A DNA stretch of 64,000 nucleotides. Origin: CAWBJP01 sp963789165 (GTDB lineage Bacteria; Actinomycetota; Acidimicrobiia; IMCC26256; BP-133). The DNA lies in assembly GCA_963789165.1 (NCBI GenBank), contig CAWBJP010000007.1, forward strand, positions 604,365 to 668,364, written 5' to 3'. The notes beneath the pieces were generated by a model. The model was not told where the DNA came from and made no database searches. It worked only from the letters and a program-made list of their open reading frames with translations. This document shows positions 33,691-42,046 of the stretch, in pieces; the first letter of the stretch is position 1; every line of letters begins with the position of its first letter. The translations under genes and the position numbers were made by a program.

Positions 33691-35340
33691 ATGCGCATTC
33701 TGCTCATGGTCGGCGACGACTCCCCCCCGGGCCGCCTGGCGGTCCGCTCCGACCATGTGCTGCACACCCCCGAAGGCGCACTGGATGCCGGCGTGCTGGC
33801 CCACGTGCGGGCGCACATCCCCGAGGACGTGGCCGTCACCGGGCCACCCGAAGCGGCCCTGGCGGTGGCCCGCGAGCTGCGCGAGCACGGCTTCCCCGTC
33901 ACCCTCCACACCGACGCCCCGGCCGCTGGCGCCCTGGCCGGGATCCGGGTCGTCCCCCTCACCGACACCGGTGCGGCCATGGAGGTGGCCCCCTCGCTGC
34001 TCGAGCTGGTGGGGAACACGCCCCTGGTCCGCCTCGACCGGGTGGGACGGCGCCTCGACTGCCACCTGGTGGCCAAGCTGGAGCTGCTCAACCCCGGCGG
34101 CAGCGTCAAGGACCGGCCCGCCATCGCCATGGTGGAAGCGGCCGAGCGCGACGGGAAGCTGCTGCCCGGGGGCACCATCATCGAGCCCACCTCGGGGAAC
34201 ACCGGGGTGGGCCTGGCCATCGTGGCCGCCCGCCGCCGCTACCGGTGCGTGTTCGTGATGCCCGACAAGATGAGCGCGGAGAAGATCAAGCTGCTGCGGG
34301 CCTACGGCGCCGAGGTGGTCGTGTGCCCGACGGCCGTGGCCCCCGACCATCCCGAGTCCTACTACTCGGTGGCCAACCGCCTCACGGCCGAGATTCCCGG
34401 TGGCTTCCAGCCCAACCAGTACCAGAACGCCGAGAATCCCGCCGCCCACGTCCGCTCCACCGGGCCCGAGATCTGGCGCCAGACGGCGGGGCGCATCACC
34501 CACCTGGTGGCCGGCATCGGCACCGGCGGCACCATCAGCGGGCTGGGCCGCTACCTCAAGGCCCAGAACCCCGGCGTCCAGATCATCGGCGCCGACCCGG
34601 AAGGCTCGGTGTACTCGGGCGGCACCGGCCGGCCCTACCTGGTGGAGGGCATCGGCGAGGACTTCTGGCCCACCACCTACGACCCGTCGGTGGTGGACCA
34701 GGTCGTGATGGTCTCGGACCGGGACTCGTTCCTCACCGCCCGCCGCGTCACCCGGGAAGAGGGCATCCTGGTGGGCGGCTCCACCGGCACCGCGGTGTGG
34801 GCCGCGCTGGAGGTCGGCCGGGGGCTGCCGCCCGAGGCGGTGGTGGTGGTCATCATCCCCGACTCGGGCCGGGGCTACCTGTCCAAGGTGTACGACGACG
34901 AGTGGATGGCCGACTACGGGTTCCTGTCCGCCACCGGCCAGACGGTGGGCGAAGTCCTGGCCCGCAAGGCGGCCGAGCTCCCCGTCCTCGTCCACGTCCA
35001 CCCCGACGAGTTGGTACGGGACGTGATCGCCATCATGCGGGAGTACGAGGTGTCCCAGATGCCGGTGGTACGGGCCGAGCCGCCGGTCAAGATGGCCGAG
35101 GTCGCGGGCAGCGTGGGGGAGCGGGAGCTGATGGCACGGGCCTTCGCCGACCCATCCGTCCTCGACCGGCCGGTCGGCGACGTGATGTCGGCGCCACTGC
35201 CCACGGTGGGCACGGGCGAGCCCGTCGAACATCTGGTCACTGACCTGGAGTCGGCCACCGCCGTGGTGGTGCTGGAAGGCGGCCAGCCCATCGGGATTCT
35301 GACCCGCTCCGACCTCCTCTCCTTCCTGACGGGCCGCTGA
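33691..35340 (+). CDS. Cystathionine beta-synthase with N-terminal extension and CBS pair
   Basis: 549 residues, ATG after AGAGGG. Residues 1-95 form an unassigned alpha/beta-like domain ('MRILLMVGDDSPPGRL' onward). The PLP fold runs from about 97 to 410: 'LLELVGNTPLVRL', Lys140 in 'NPGGSVKDRP', 'PTSGNTGVGLA', and 'GIGTGGTISGLGRY'. The C-terminus (about 420-549) is a pair of CBS domains ('DVIAIMREYEVSQMPVV' and 'VVVLEGGQPIGILTRSDLL'). Condenses serine and homocysteine to cystathionine; CBS domains usually bind adenosyl ligands. The extension is not the heme domain of animal enzymes: no Cys/His pair is seen. Ends on the metB start (TGATG). Confidence 0.9.
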   Translation: MRILLMVGDDSPPGRLAVRSDHVLHTPEGALDAGVLAHVRAHIPEDVAVTGPPEAALAVARELREHGFPVTLHTDAPAAGALAGIRVVPLTDTGAAMEVAPSLLELVGNTPLVRLDRVGRRLDCHLVAKLELLNPGGSVKDRPAIAMVEAAERDGKLLPGGTIIEPTSGNTGVGLAIVAARRRYRCVFVMPDKMSAEKIKLLRAYGAEVVVCPTAVAPDHPESYYSVANRLTAEIPGGFQPNQYQNAENPAAHVRSTGPEIWRQTAGRITHLVAGIGTGGTISGLGRYLKAQNPGVQIIGADPEGSVYSGGTGRPYLVEGIGEDFWPTTYDPSVVDQVVMVSDRDSFLTARRVTREEGILVGGSTGTAVWAALEVGRGLPPEAVVVVIIPDSGRGYLSKVYDDEWMADYGFLSATGQTVGEVLARKAAELPVLVHVHPDELVRDVIAIMREYEVSQMPVVRAEPPVKMAEVAGSVGERELMARAFADPSVLDRPVGDVMSAPLPTVGTGEPVEHLVTDLESATAVVVLEGGQPIGILTRSDLLSFLTGR

Positions 35341-36518
35341 TGTCGGAGTCCCGACCCCCGAAGCGCAGCGCTGAGGATCGGCAGGGATTCGAGACCCGTT
35401 CGATCCACGCCGGCCAGCCACCCGACCCCGCCACCGGGGCGGTCATGACCCCCGTCTACCTCACCTCCACCTACGCCCAGACCGGGGTGGGCGCCCACCT
35501 GGGCTACGAGTACTCCCGCTCGGGCAACCCCACCCGCTCCGCGCTGGAGGACTGCCTGGCCTCCCTGGAGGAGGCTGACTTCGGTTTCGCCTTCGCCTCG
35601 GGCATGGCCGCCGAGGACGCCATGCTGCGCCTCCTCGCCCCCGGGGACCACGTCGTCCTGCCCACCGACGCCTACGGGGGGACCTGGCGGCTGGTGGACC
35701 GGATCCACGCCCCCGCCGGCCTGGCCTACGACACCGCCGACCTGACCGACCTCACCGCCCTGGAACGGGCGTGGCGGCCGGAGACGAAGCTGGTGTGGGT
35801 GGAGACGCCCTCCAACCCGCTCCTGTCCATCGTCGACATCGCCGAGGTGGCCGCCTTCGCCCACGAGCGGGGCGCCCACTGCGTGGTCGACAACACCTTC
35901 GCCACCCCCTACCTGCAGCAGCCCCTGACGCTGGGCGCCGACGTGGTCGTCCACTCCACCACCAAGTACCTGGGGGGCCACTCCGATGTGGTCGGGGGCT
36001 TCGTGGGTCTGAACGACCCCGACCTGGCCGAGCGCCTGGCCTTCCTGGAGAACGCCACCGGGGCGGTCCCCGGCCCCCTCGACTGCTTCCTGGTGCTGCG
36101 TGGCCTCAAGACCCTCGGCGTGCGGATGGACCGCCACTGCGCCAACGCCGCCGCCGTGGCCGAGATGCTCGCCGCGCATCCCGCCGTGGAGCGGGTGCTG
36201 TGGCCCGGGCTGACCGAGCACCCCGGCCACGACGTGGCGAAGCGCCAGATGCGCGACTTCGGCGGCATGGTGTCGTTCATCGTCGAGGGCGGCGAGGAGG
36301 CGGCCCTGACCGTCATCACCCGCACCCGCCTGCTCACGCTGGCCGAATCTCTCGGCGGGGTGGAGTCCCTCATCGAGCATCCGGGGCAGATGACCCACGC
36401 CTCAGTGGCCGGGTCCACCAATGAGGTCCCCCCGGCCCTGGTACGGGTGTCCGTCGGCATCGAGACCGTCGACGACATCGTCGACGACCTCCTCCAGGCC
36501 CTCGACTCCCTGCCGTAG
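35340..36518 (+). CDS. metB: Cystathionine gamma-synthase/lyase
   Basis: 392 residues, ATG overlapping the previous stop. PLP enzyme of the Cys/Met metabolism family: 'GFETRSIHAGQPPDPATGAV', 'YEYSRSGNPTRSALE', 'FASGMAAEDAMLRLL', Lys209 in 'VHSTTKYLGGHSDVVGG', and 'SLGGVESLIEHPGQMTHAS'. Makes cystathionine from O-acetylhomoserine and cysteine, or splits cystathionine to cysteine. Direct coupling to cystathionine beta-synthase suggests the lyase (reverse transsulfuration) direction may matter here. Sequence alone does not separate the two activities. Confidence 0.92.
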   Translation: MSESRPPKRSAEDRQGFETRSIHAGQPPDPATGAVMTPVYLTSTYAQTGVGAHLGYEYSRSGNPTRSALEDCLASLEEADFGFAFASGMAAEDAMLRLLAPGDHVVLPTDAYGGTWRLVDRIHAPAGLAYDTADLTDLTALERAWRPETKLVWVETPSNPLLSIVDIAEVAAFAHERGAHCVVDNTFATPYLQQPLTLGADVVVHSTTKYLGGHSDVVGGFVGLNDPDLAERLAFLENATGAVPGPLDCFLVLRGLKTLGVRMDRHCANAAAVAEMLAAHPAVERVLWPGLTEHPGHDVAKRQMRDFGGMVSFIVEGGEEAALTVITRTRLLTLAESLGGVESLIEHPGQMTHASVAGSTNEVPPALVRVSVGIETVDDIVDDLLQALDSLP

Positions 36519-36529
36519 CCCGCAACTTC

Positions 36530-36727
36530 AAAGGCGCAATGAAGGGGAGTGGGGGGTCCCGGGCCTGGGGGCTTACTTCAGAACGCCGCCGTGGCAGGGC
36601 TCAGATGGGACAAATCGGACGGCCGAGCCGAACTGTGCTTCCGCCGGGACCGTGGAGGTACCTGCCGAAGCACAGTTCCAAAGTAAGCCCCCAGCGCCGG
36701 CACCCCCAACCCCCTCATTGCGCCTTT
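36530..36727. repeat. 198-bp nested foldback element
   Basis: Three pairs of inverted arms share one axis. Outer: AAAGGCGCAATGAAGGGG (36530-36547) with 36710-36727, 17 of 18 matching. Middle: CTGGGGGCTTACTT (36565-36578) with 36681-36694, perfect. Inner: GAACTGTGCTTC (36630-36641) with 36667-36678, perfect. No reading frame inside. It lies between convergent metB and MFS genes. Either a MITE-like mobile element or a large bidirectional terminator. Confidence 0.75.
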
Positions 36728-36767
36728 CGTCCTCCCCGGAAACGGTCGAGCAAGGCCGGGACCGGCC

Positions 36768-37961
36768 TCACGCCGGAAGCGGCGGGAGGGGCTCGGCGGC
36801 CGCCACGCCCGCGGCCAGGCGGGTACGGCGCAACATGGCCCGGCCGGTCCAGATGGCCGCCGAGGCGCCCGCCGCCGCGGCAGCCGCCACCAGCCAGGCG
36901 GCGGTGAACGACACGTGCTCGGCCAGGAAGCCGAAAGCCAGGGGACCGGCGACCGCCCCCAGGTAGGTGCCGGTCTGGGTGATGCCGGTGGCGGCGGCCG
37001 GTGATCCTGGGTTGGCCAGGACGACGGCCAGGTTGAAGAGGCCGGGCCAGGCCCAACCGGCGCCGAAGGCCAGGGGGACGGCGGCCACGATCACCCCGGG
37101 CCGGCCGGTGGCGAAGAGGGCGAAGGCCACCGAGCCCAGCGCCAGCATGACGGCCACCACCCGCAGGTGGCCGCCGCCGCGCCGGTCGGCCCGGAGCCCG
37201 GCCAAGAGGCGGACGCTGATCCCCACCGCGCTGCCCAGAGTGAGCGTGAGCCCGGCGCTCCCCGGAGCGAGGCCGGCCTCCACCCCGGCGCTGACCAGGA
37301 AGGCGCCCAGCGTCCCCGCCGCCGCCGCCCCGAGGGCGATGCCGAGGGACAGCACCGCCATGGTCCCCATGGGCGCCCGTCCCGACCCTTCGAACGGCGT
37401 GGCCACCGGCCGGCCCCGCCACCGGCCTTCGGCGGGAACGGCGACGGCGCTGGCCAGGGATAGGAGGGCGGAGCCGACGAAGGCCCAGCGCCAGCCGGCG
37501 GTCAGGGCGACGGCGGGCACCGCCAGTCCCGCCAGCAGGGTCGACGCCGGAATGGCGGACTGCTTCACGGCGAAGCCGAGGCCCTGGCGGTGCAGAGGCA
37601 ACGCCTGGGAGATGACCAGGTTGGCGGCGGGCTGGGCCAGGGCGTTGGCCGTCCCGGCCAGGGCCAGCAGGACAAGCAGGATGGGCAGGGAGCCGGCCAG
37701 CCCGGCGATGGCCACCTGCACCACCGCGCTCCCCAGGGCGGCCAGGCGCAGGCCACGGTCGCCGCCGTTGCGCTCCGCCCATCGCCCGAGGACGGCGGAG
37801 AACGCCGAGGCGGTGGCGAAGAATGCGGCCACGCCCAGCCCCGTCCCCGCCTCGGAGAACCCGAGGTCGGCCCTGATCTGGACGGCCATCCCGCCCAACA
37901 GGAAGGGAGGGAAGACGCAGGCCGTGGTGGCGGCGGCCGTAGCCAGGAGAACGCGCCTCAT
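36768..37961 (-). CDS. MFS transporter
   Basis: 397 residues from ATG 37961 ('MRRVLLATAAATTACVFPP'). Twelve hydrophobic segments can be traced. The loop 'GRWAERNGGDRGLR' corresponds to the MFS signature between helices 2 and 3, and the second half has 'LRADRRGGGHLR' in the equivalent place. Short soluble ends and no fused domain. It is set between metB and metY but on the other strand, diverging from metY with a 42-bp gap, so it may be co-regulated and could move methionine or a sulfur compound. The substrate cannot be read from sequence. Confidence 0.85.
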   Translation of the reverse strand: MRRVLLATAAATTACVFPPFLLGGMAVQIRADLGFSEAGTGLGVAAFFATASAFSAVLGRWAERNGGDRGLRLAALGSAVVQVAIAGLAGSLPILLVLLALAGTANALAQPAANLVISQALPLHRQGLGFAVKQSAIPASTLLAGLAVPAVALTAGWRWAFVGSALLSLASAVAVPAEGRWRGRPVATPFEGSGRAPMGTMAVLSLGIALGAAAAGTLGAFLVSAGVEAGLAPGSAGLTLTLGSAVGISVRLLAGLRADRRGGGHLRVVAVMLALGSVAFALFATGRPGVIVAAVPLAFGAGWAWPGLFNLAVVLANPGSPAAATGITQTGTYLGAVAGPLAFGFLAEHVSFTAAWLVAAAAAAGASAAIWTGRAMLRRTRLAAGVAAAEPLPPLPA

Positions 37962-38003
37962 CGCCTTCCATGGTGGCGGAACGGCCCGACTAGCCTCCAA
38001 AGC

Positions 38004-39296
38004 GTGTCCAGCGAACGCGCTTACGGCTTCCGTACCCGCTCCGTCCACGCCGGTGGCCGGCCCGACCCCACCACCGGGGCCCGGGCCGTGCCCATCTACC
38101 AGACGACGAGCTTCGTGTTCGAGGACGTGGCCGACGCCGCCGACCTCTTCGCCCTCCAGAAGTACGGGAACATCTACACCCGCATCGCCAACCCCACGGT
38201 GGCCTCCTTCGAGGAACGCATCGCCAACCTGGAAGGGGCCATCGGGTCGGTGGCCACCGCGTCGGGGATGGCAGCCGAGTTCCTCACCGTCACCGCCCTG
38301 GCCGGCGCCGGCAACCACATCGTGTCCTCCGCCGCCCTCTACGGCGGCACCCACACCCTGTTCGACGTGACGCTGCGCCGCCTCGGCATCGAGACGACCT
38401 TCGTCGACCCGGCCGACCCGGCAGCCTTCGCCGCCGCCATCCGGCCCGAGACCAAGCTCGTCTACACCGAGATCGTGGCCAACCCCTCAGGCGTGGTGGC
38501 CGACGTCGCCGCCCTGGCCGACGTGGCCCACGCCGCCGACCTGCCGCTGGTGATCGACTCGACCATGGCCACGCCCTACCTGTGCCGGCCCATGGAGCAC
38601 GGGGCCGACATCGTGATCCACTCGGCCACGAAGTTCATCGGCGGGCACGGCACCACCATCGGCGGGGTGTCGTGCGAGTCCGGCCGGTTCAACTGGGGCA
38701 ACGGCAAGTTCCCCCAGATGACGGAGCCGGTGGCCAGCTACGGCGGCCTGCGCTTCTGGGAGAACTTCGGCGAGTACTCCTTCTGCACCAAGCTGAGGGT
38801 GGAACAGCTGCGCGACATCGGCCCGGCCATGGCGCCCTTCTCCGCCTTCCTCCTCCTCCAGGGTCTGGAGACCCTGGCCCTGCGGATGGAAGCGCACGTG
38901 GCCAACGCCAAGGGACTGGCCGCCTGGCTGGCCGCCCACCCGGCGGTGACCTGGGTCCGCTACGCCGGCCTGCCCGACTCGCCCTCCCACGCCCTGGCCC
39001 AGAAGTACCTGCCCAAGGGGCCGGGCGCGGTGTTCAGCTTCGGGGTGAAGGGCGGCCGGGAGGCGGGCGCCGCCTTCATCGAGGGGGTGGAGGTGGCCAG
39101 CCACCTGGCCAACATCGGTGATACCAAGACCCTGGTCATCCACCCTGCCTCCACCACCCACCAGCAGCTCTCCGACGAGGCGCTCCTGGCCTGCGGGGTA
39201 CCGCCCGACCTGATCCGCATCTCGGTGGGGATCGAGGATCTGGACGACATCTGCTGGGACCTCGACCGGGCCCTGCGCAAGGCGGCCGGGCTGTGA
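38004..39296 (+). CDS. metY: O-acetylhomoserine aminocarboxypropyltransferase (sulfhydrylase)
   Basis: 430 residues from GTG 38004. Same PLP family as metB but longer, with the MetY-specific insert after the active site ('SCESGRFNWGNGKFPQMTEP'). Motifs: 'FRTRSVHAGGRPDPTTGARA', 'YTRIANPTVASFEERIANLE', Lys210 in 'IHSATKFIGGHGT', 'GDTKTLVIHPASTTHQQL'. Uses sulfide from sulfite reductase and O-acetylhomoserine from MetX to form homocysteine directly. Its stop overlaps the next start (GTGA). Confidence 0.94.
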   Translation: MSSERAYGFRTRSVHAGGRPDPTTGARAVPIYQTTSFVFEDVADAADLFALQKYGNIYTRIANPTVASFEERIANLEGAIGSVATASGMAAEFLTVTALAGAGNHIVSSAALYGGTHTLFDVTLRRLGIETTFVDPADPAAFAAAIRPETKLVYTEIVANPSGVVADVAALADVAHAADLPLVIDSTMATPYLCRPMEHGADIVIHSATKFIGGHGTTIGGVSCESGRFNWGNGKFPQMTEPVASYGGLRFWENFGEYSFCTKLRVEQLRDIGPAMAPFSAFLLLQGLETLALRMEAHVANAKGLAAWLAAHPAVTWVRYAGLPDSPSHALAQKYLPKGPGAVFSFGVKGGREAGAAFIEGVEVASHLANIGDTKTLVIHPASTTHQQLSDEALLACGVPPDLIRISVGIEDLDDICWDLDRALRKAAGL

Positions 39297-39796
39297 GTGC
39301 TCCCGTGGACGGGCAGAGCGGCTGGTCGCCGCCCAGTGCCCGGGAGCGCTGGGAGATCATCCGCTCCACCCGCACCGTGGCCATGGTGGGGGCGTCGGAC
39401 AACCGGTCCCGGCCCAGCTTCTTCGTGGCCACCTACCTGCTGTCGTCCAGCGTCGACTTCGAGGCGGTGTGGTTCATCAACCCCAAGGGCGGCGAGATCC
39501 TCGGCCAGCCCGTCTACAAGAGCCTCGACGACCTGCCCGGCGTTCCCGACCTGGTCGACGTGTTCCGCCGCCCGGCCGACCTTCCCGAGGTGACCGAGGA
39601 GGCCATCGGGATCGGGGCCAAGACCGTGTGGTTCCAGCTCGGCCTGGCCAACGATGAGGCGGCCGGGCGCGGCCACGCCGCCGGACTCAACGTCGTGATG
39701 AACCGCTGCCTCAAGATCGAGCACGCCCGCTGGGCCGGCGGGCTGCACCTGGCCGGCTTCGACACCGGCGTCATCTCGTCCAGGAAGGGGTTGTAG
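39293..39796 (+). CDS. CoA-binding (YccU-type) protein
   Basis: 167 residues, GTG start overlapping metY. A Rossmann-like CoA-binding_2 domain: 'TVAMVGASDNRSRPSFFVA', 'VWFINPKGGEILGQPVYKSL', 'VDVFRRPADLPEVTEEAIGI', 'GAKTVWFQLGLANDEA', 'VVMNRCLKIEHAR'. Genes of this type often follow metY in actinobacteria. It likely binds CoA or a nucleotide rather than catalysing a reaction; the cysteine in 'NRCLKIEH' is a family feature. Confidence 0.88.
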   Translation: MSAPVDGQSGWSPPSARERWEIIRSTRTVAMVGASDNRSRPSFFVATYLLSSSVDFEAVWFINPKGGEILGQPVYKSLDDLPGVPDLVDVFRRPADLPEVTEEAIGIGAKTVWFQLGLANDEAAGRGHAAGLNVVMNRCLKIEHARWAGGLHLAGFDTGVISSRKGL

Positions 39797-39800
39797 CGCC

Positions 39801-40892
39801 ATGGCGGAAACGGTCGTACTGATCGGCACGCGCAAAGGACTGTTCCTGGCCCGCAGCGCCGATCGCCGCACCTGGGAGCTCTCCGAGCCGCAGTTCTCCA
39901 TGACCTCGGTGGGCGCCGTGGCCACCGACCCGCGCCGCTCACCGACCCGCCTCCTGGCCGGCACCGACAGCCCTCACTGGGGCCCATCGGTGTTCACCTC
40001 CGACGACCTCGGCAAGACCTGGAGCGACTCCGAGGGCGGTGCCATCCGGTTCCCCGCCGCCACCGAGGCCGCCCTGGCTGCCGTGTGGCAACTTCAGCCG
40101 GGGCTCGACACCGAACCCGACGTGGTGTGGGCCGGCGTCGAACCGGCGGCGCTGTTCCGCTCCACCGACGGCGGCGCCACCTACTCGCTCGTCGAGGGGC
40201 TGTGGAACCACCCCCACCGGGAGACGTGGATGCCCGGCGGCGGCGGCCAGTGCCTCCACACCATCGTCCTGCACCCCGACGACCCGGCCCGGGTCATGGT
40301 GGGGATCTCCACCGGCGGCGTGTACCGGACGGCCGACGGCGGGGCGACCTGGGCCCCGTCGAACTCCGGAATCGAGGCCCGCTTCTATCCCGACATCCAT
40401 CCGGAGTACGGCCAGTGTGTCCACCGGATCGCCCGCCACCCCGATCGGCCCGACCAGCTCTTCCTCCAGAACCACGGCGGCGTCTACCGCAGCGACGACG
40501 GCGGGACAACGTGGATCGACATCGCCGCCGGCCTGTCCGGCGACTTCGGCTTCCCGGTGGTGGTCCACCCCCACCGGCCCGGGACCGTCTACCTGTTTCC
40601 GCAGGTGGCCGACGCGAACCGCGTCCCGCCCGAGGGCCGGCCGGCGGTGTACCGCACCACCGACGCGGGCGAGACCTGGGCGCGCCTCGACGCCGGGCTG
40701 CCCGACGGCAACGCCTACGGGTTCACGGTCCTGCGCGACGCCATGGGCACCGATGCCGGCGACCCGGCCGGCGTGTACTTCGGCACCCGGACGGGGGAGG
40801 TGTACGTGGCCCTCGACGGCGAGGACCAGTGGCATCCGGTGGCCAGCCACCTGCCCGACGTCCTGTCGGTGCGGGCCGCCACCGTGGAATGA
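39801..40892 (+). CDS. BNR/Asp-box beta-propeller protein
   Basis: 363 residues, no signal peptide. Repeated Asp-box turns 'STDGGATY', 'TADGGATW', 'SDDGGTTW' and 'TTDAGETW', each followed by a strand, define a sialidase/VPS10-like propeller. The sialidase catalytic set (Arg triad, Tyr) is not evident, so glycosidase activity is unlikely. A cytosolic propeller directly before a MoaD/ThiS-like protein with a 4-base overlap is a recurring actinobacterial pair; role unknown. Confidence 0.8.
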   Translation: MAETVVLIGTRKGLFLARSADRRTWELSEPQFSMTSVGAVATDPRRSPTRLLAGTDSPHWGPSVFTSDDLGKTWSDSEGGAIRFPAATEAALAAVWQLQPGLDTEPDVVWAGVEPAALFRSTDGGATYSLVEGLWNHPHRETWMPGGGGQCLHTIVLHPDDPARVMVGISTGGVYRTADGGATWAPSNSGIEARFYPDIHPEYGQCVHRIARHPDRPDQLFLQNHGGVYRSDDGGTTWIDIAAGLSGDFGFPVVVHPHRPGTVYLFPQVADANRVPPEGRPAVYRTTDAGETWARLDAGLPDGNAYGFTVLRDAMGTDAGDPAGVYFGTRTGEVYVALDGEDQWHPVASHLPDVLSVRAATVE

Positions 40893-41195
40893 CCGTGTCC
40901 GTCCGGCTCCCGGCACCCCTGCGACCCGTCGCCGGCGGCCAGGCGGTGCTGCAGGTCGAGGTCGACGGGAGTGCCGACGTGGCCGCCCTCCTCGACCGGC
41001 TGGCGGAATCCCATCCCGCCCTCGAACGCCGCCTGCGCGACGAGCAGGGCCGGCTCCGCCCCCACGTCAACGTGTTCGTGGGTCCGGACAACATCCGGGA
41101 TCTGGCCCAGCTCGGCACCACCGTGTCCTGACGGCGCCGAGGTCACCGTCCTGCCCGCCGTCTCCGGCGGCTCGGCCTCGCCGGGCGTCAGCTGA
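40889..41195 (+). CDS. MoaD/ThiS-like ubiquitin-fold protein, one frameshift
   Basis: ATG 40889. The frame reads 'VSVRLPAPLRPVAGGQAVLQ', 'ALLDRLAESHPALERRLRDE', 'RPHVNVFVGPDNIRDLAQLG' and then hits TGA at 41129. Removing one base near 41126-41130 restores 'TTVSDGAEVTVLPAVSGG', the typical beta-grasp ending, and a stop at 41193-41195. About 101 residues. After the Gly-Gly needed for sulfur carrier activation there are seven more residues ('SASPGVS'), so it would need trimming before thiocarboxylation. Position in a cysteine/methionine locus suggests a CysO-like sulfur carrier. Its end overlaps the convergent PaaX gene. Confidence 0.75.
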
Positions 41196-42020
41196 GGGTC
41201 AGGCCGTCCACCAGGCGGACGATGGCGTCCACGTGGGCCGCGTAACTGGCCCGGAGGTCCTCGGCCGGCCAGTCGGACGGGAGGAGCTCGACCGGCAGCA
41301 GGGGGTCGGTGCGGAGATGGCGCAACACGGCCGCAGCGGCGGCGAACACGGTGGCGGCCCCCTCCCCGTCCATGCTCGACGGTTCCACTCCGGCGACGCG
41401 CACCAGCCGGCGGCCCCGGTCCTTCCAGCCGTTGAGATCCCACAGCTCGCCGGCCAGGGCCAGCGGGTTGTCCTCCGGGTGGACGGCCAGCCAGCGGCAC
41501 GGACCCTCTTTCAGACGGGCGTCGTCGGGGACGGGCAGGTTGGCCGGGCGCAGCCACACCCCTTCCCGCCACTCGGCGAAGCGGGCCTCCCCGAAGGCCC
41601 GGCGCAGCTCGGCCCGCTCGCCGGCGCTGCGGCTGCCGCTCACCACCACGGCCAGGCGCCAGGTGCCGTCCCACGGCTCCCGGGGCGGGTGCCGGGCCTC
41701 GTCCTGGGCCCGCTGCCGGCCCAGGAGGGCCTCACCGACCAGCCGGTAGGCGGGGTAGCGGGACGGCGTCTCCCCGCCCCCGGCTCCACCGCGGCCAGCT
41801 CGCCCGCCGCCACCATGCGGGACAGGGCCACCCGGGTCGTCCCCTCGGCGATGCCGAACCGGCTGCAGAGGTGCACCAGGGCGGCCACGGGCAGCTCGGG
41901 AGGATGGGAGCCCAGGAGCACCGACGCCACCACCGAGCGGGCGCTCATGGGGCGGAGGCCGAAGGCGTCCAAGGTGCTGCGATCCTGAGTGTTCCGTCGG
42001 GTGTTACCGTCTTGCGTCAC
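41188..42020 (-). CDS. PaaX-family transcriptional regulator, one frameshift
   Basis: GTG 42020. The N-terminal winged helix 'ARSVVASVLLGSHPPELPVA' with 'LCSRFGIAEGTTRVALSRM' is the PaaX HTH. One G is missing in the run at 41772-41781; with it restored the text goes on 'YRLVGEALLGRQRAQDEA', then 'WDGTWRLAVVVSGSRSAG', 'WLRPANLP', ending with the PaaX C-terminal domain to 41188. About 277 residues. PaaX-type proteins repress catabolic genes and respond to CoA thioesters. It diverges from a desaturase with a 26-bp gap that holds a palindrome, so it probably controls the desaturase and itself. Confidence 0.82.
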
Positions 42021-42029
42021 GTGTTCTCA

Positions 42030-42041
42030 TATCGTAAGATA
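42030..42041 (+). promoter_or_regulatory. Palindrome TATC-GTAA-GATA between regulator and desaturase
   Basis: A 12-bp sequence with 4-bp inverted arms sits in the 26-bp gap between the two divergent starts, overlapping any promoter for either gene. It is the only AT-rich patch here. Operator role for the PaaX-like protein is inferred. Confidence 0.45.
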
Positions 42042-42046
42042 CGGCC

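Noticed and set aside
33976..35340. Separate short CBS gene starting at the internal ATG before 'EVAPSLLELVGNTP'
   Set aside because: The upstream 95 codons are in the same frame, have protein-like composition and a better ribosome site, so one long gene is preferred, though not proven.
32047..35421. A 1124-codon minus-strand frame across sulfite reductase, metX and CBS
   Set aside because: All three plus-strand genes have complete catalytic motifs; the antisense reading is low-complexity His/Gly/Arg sequence.
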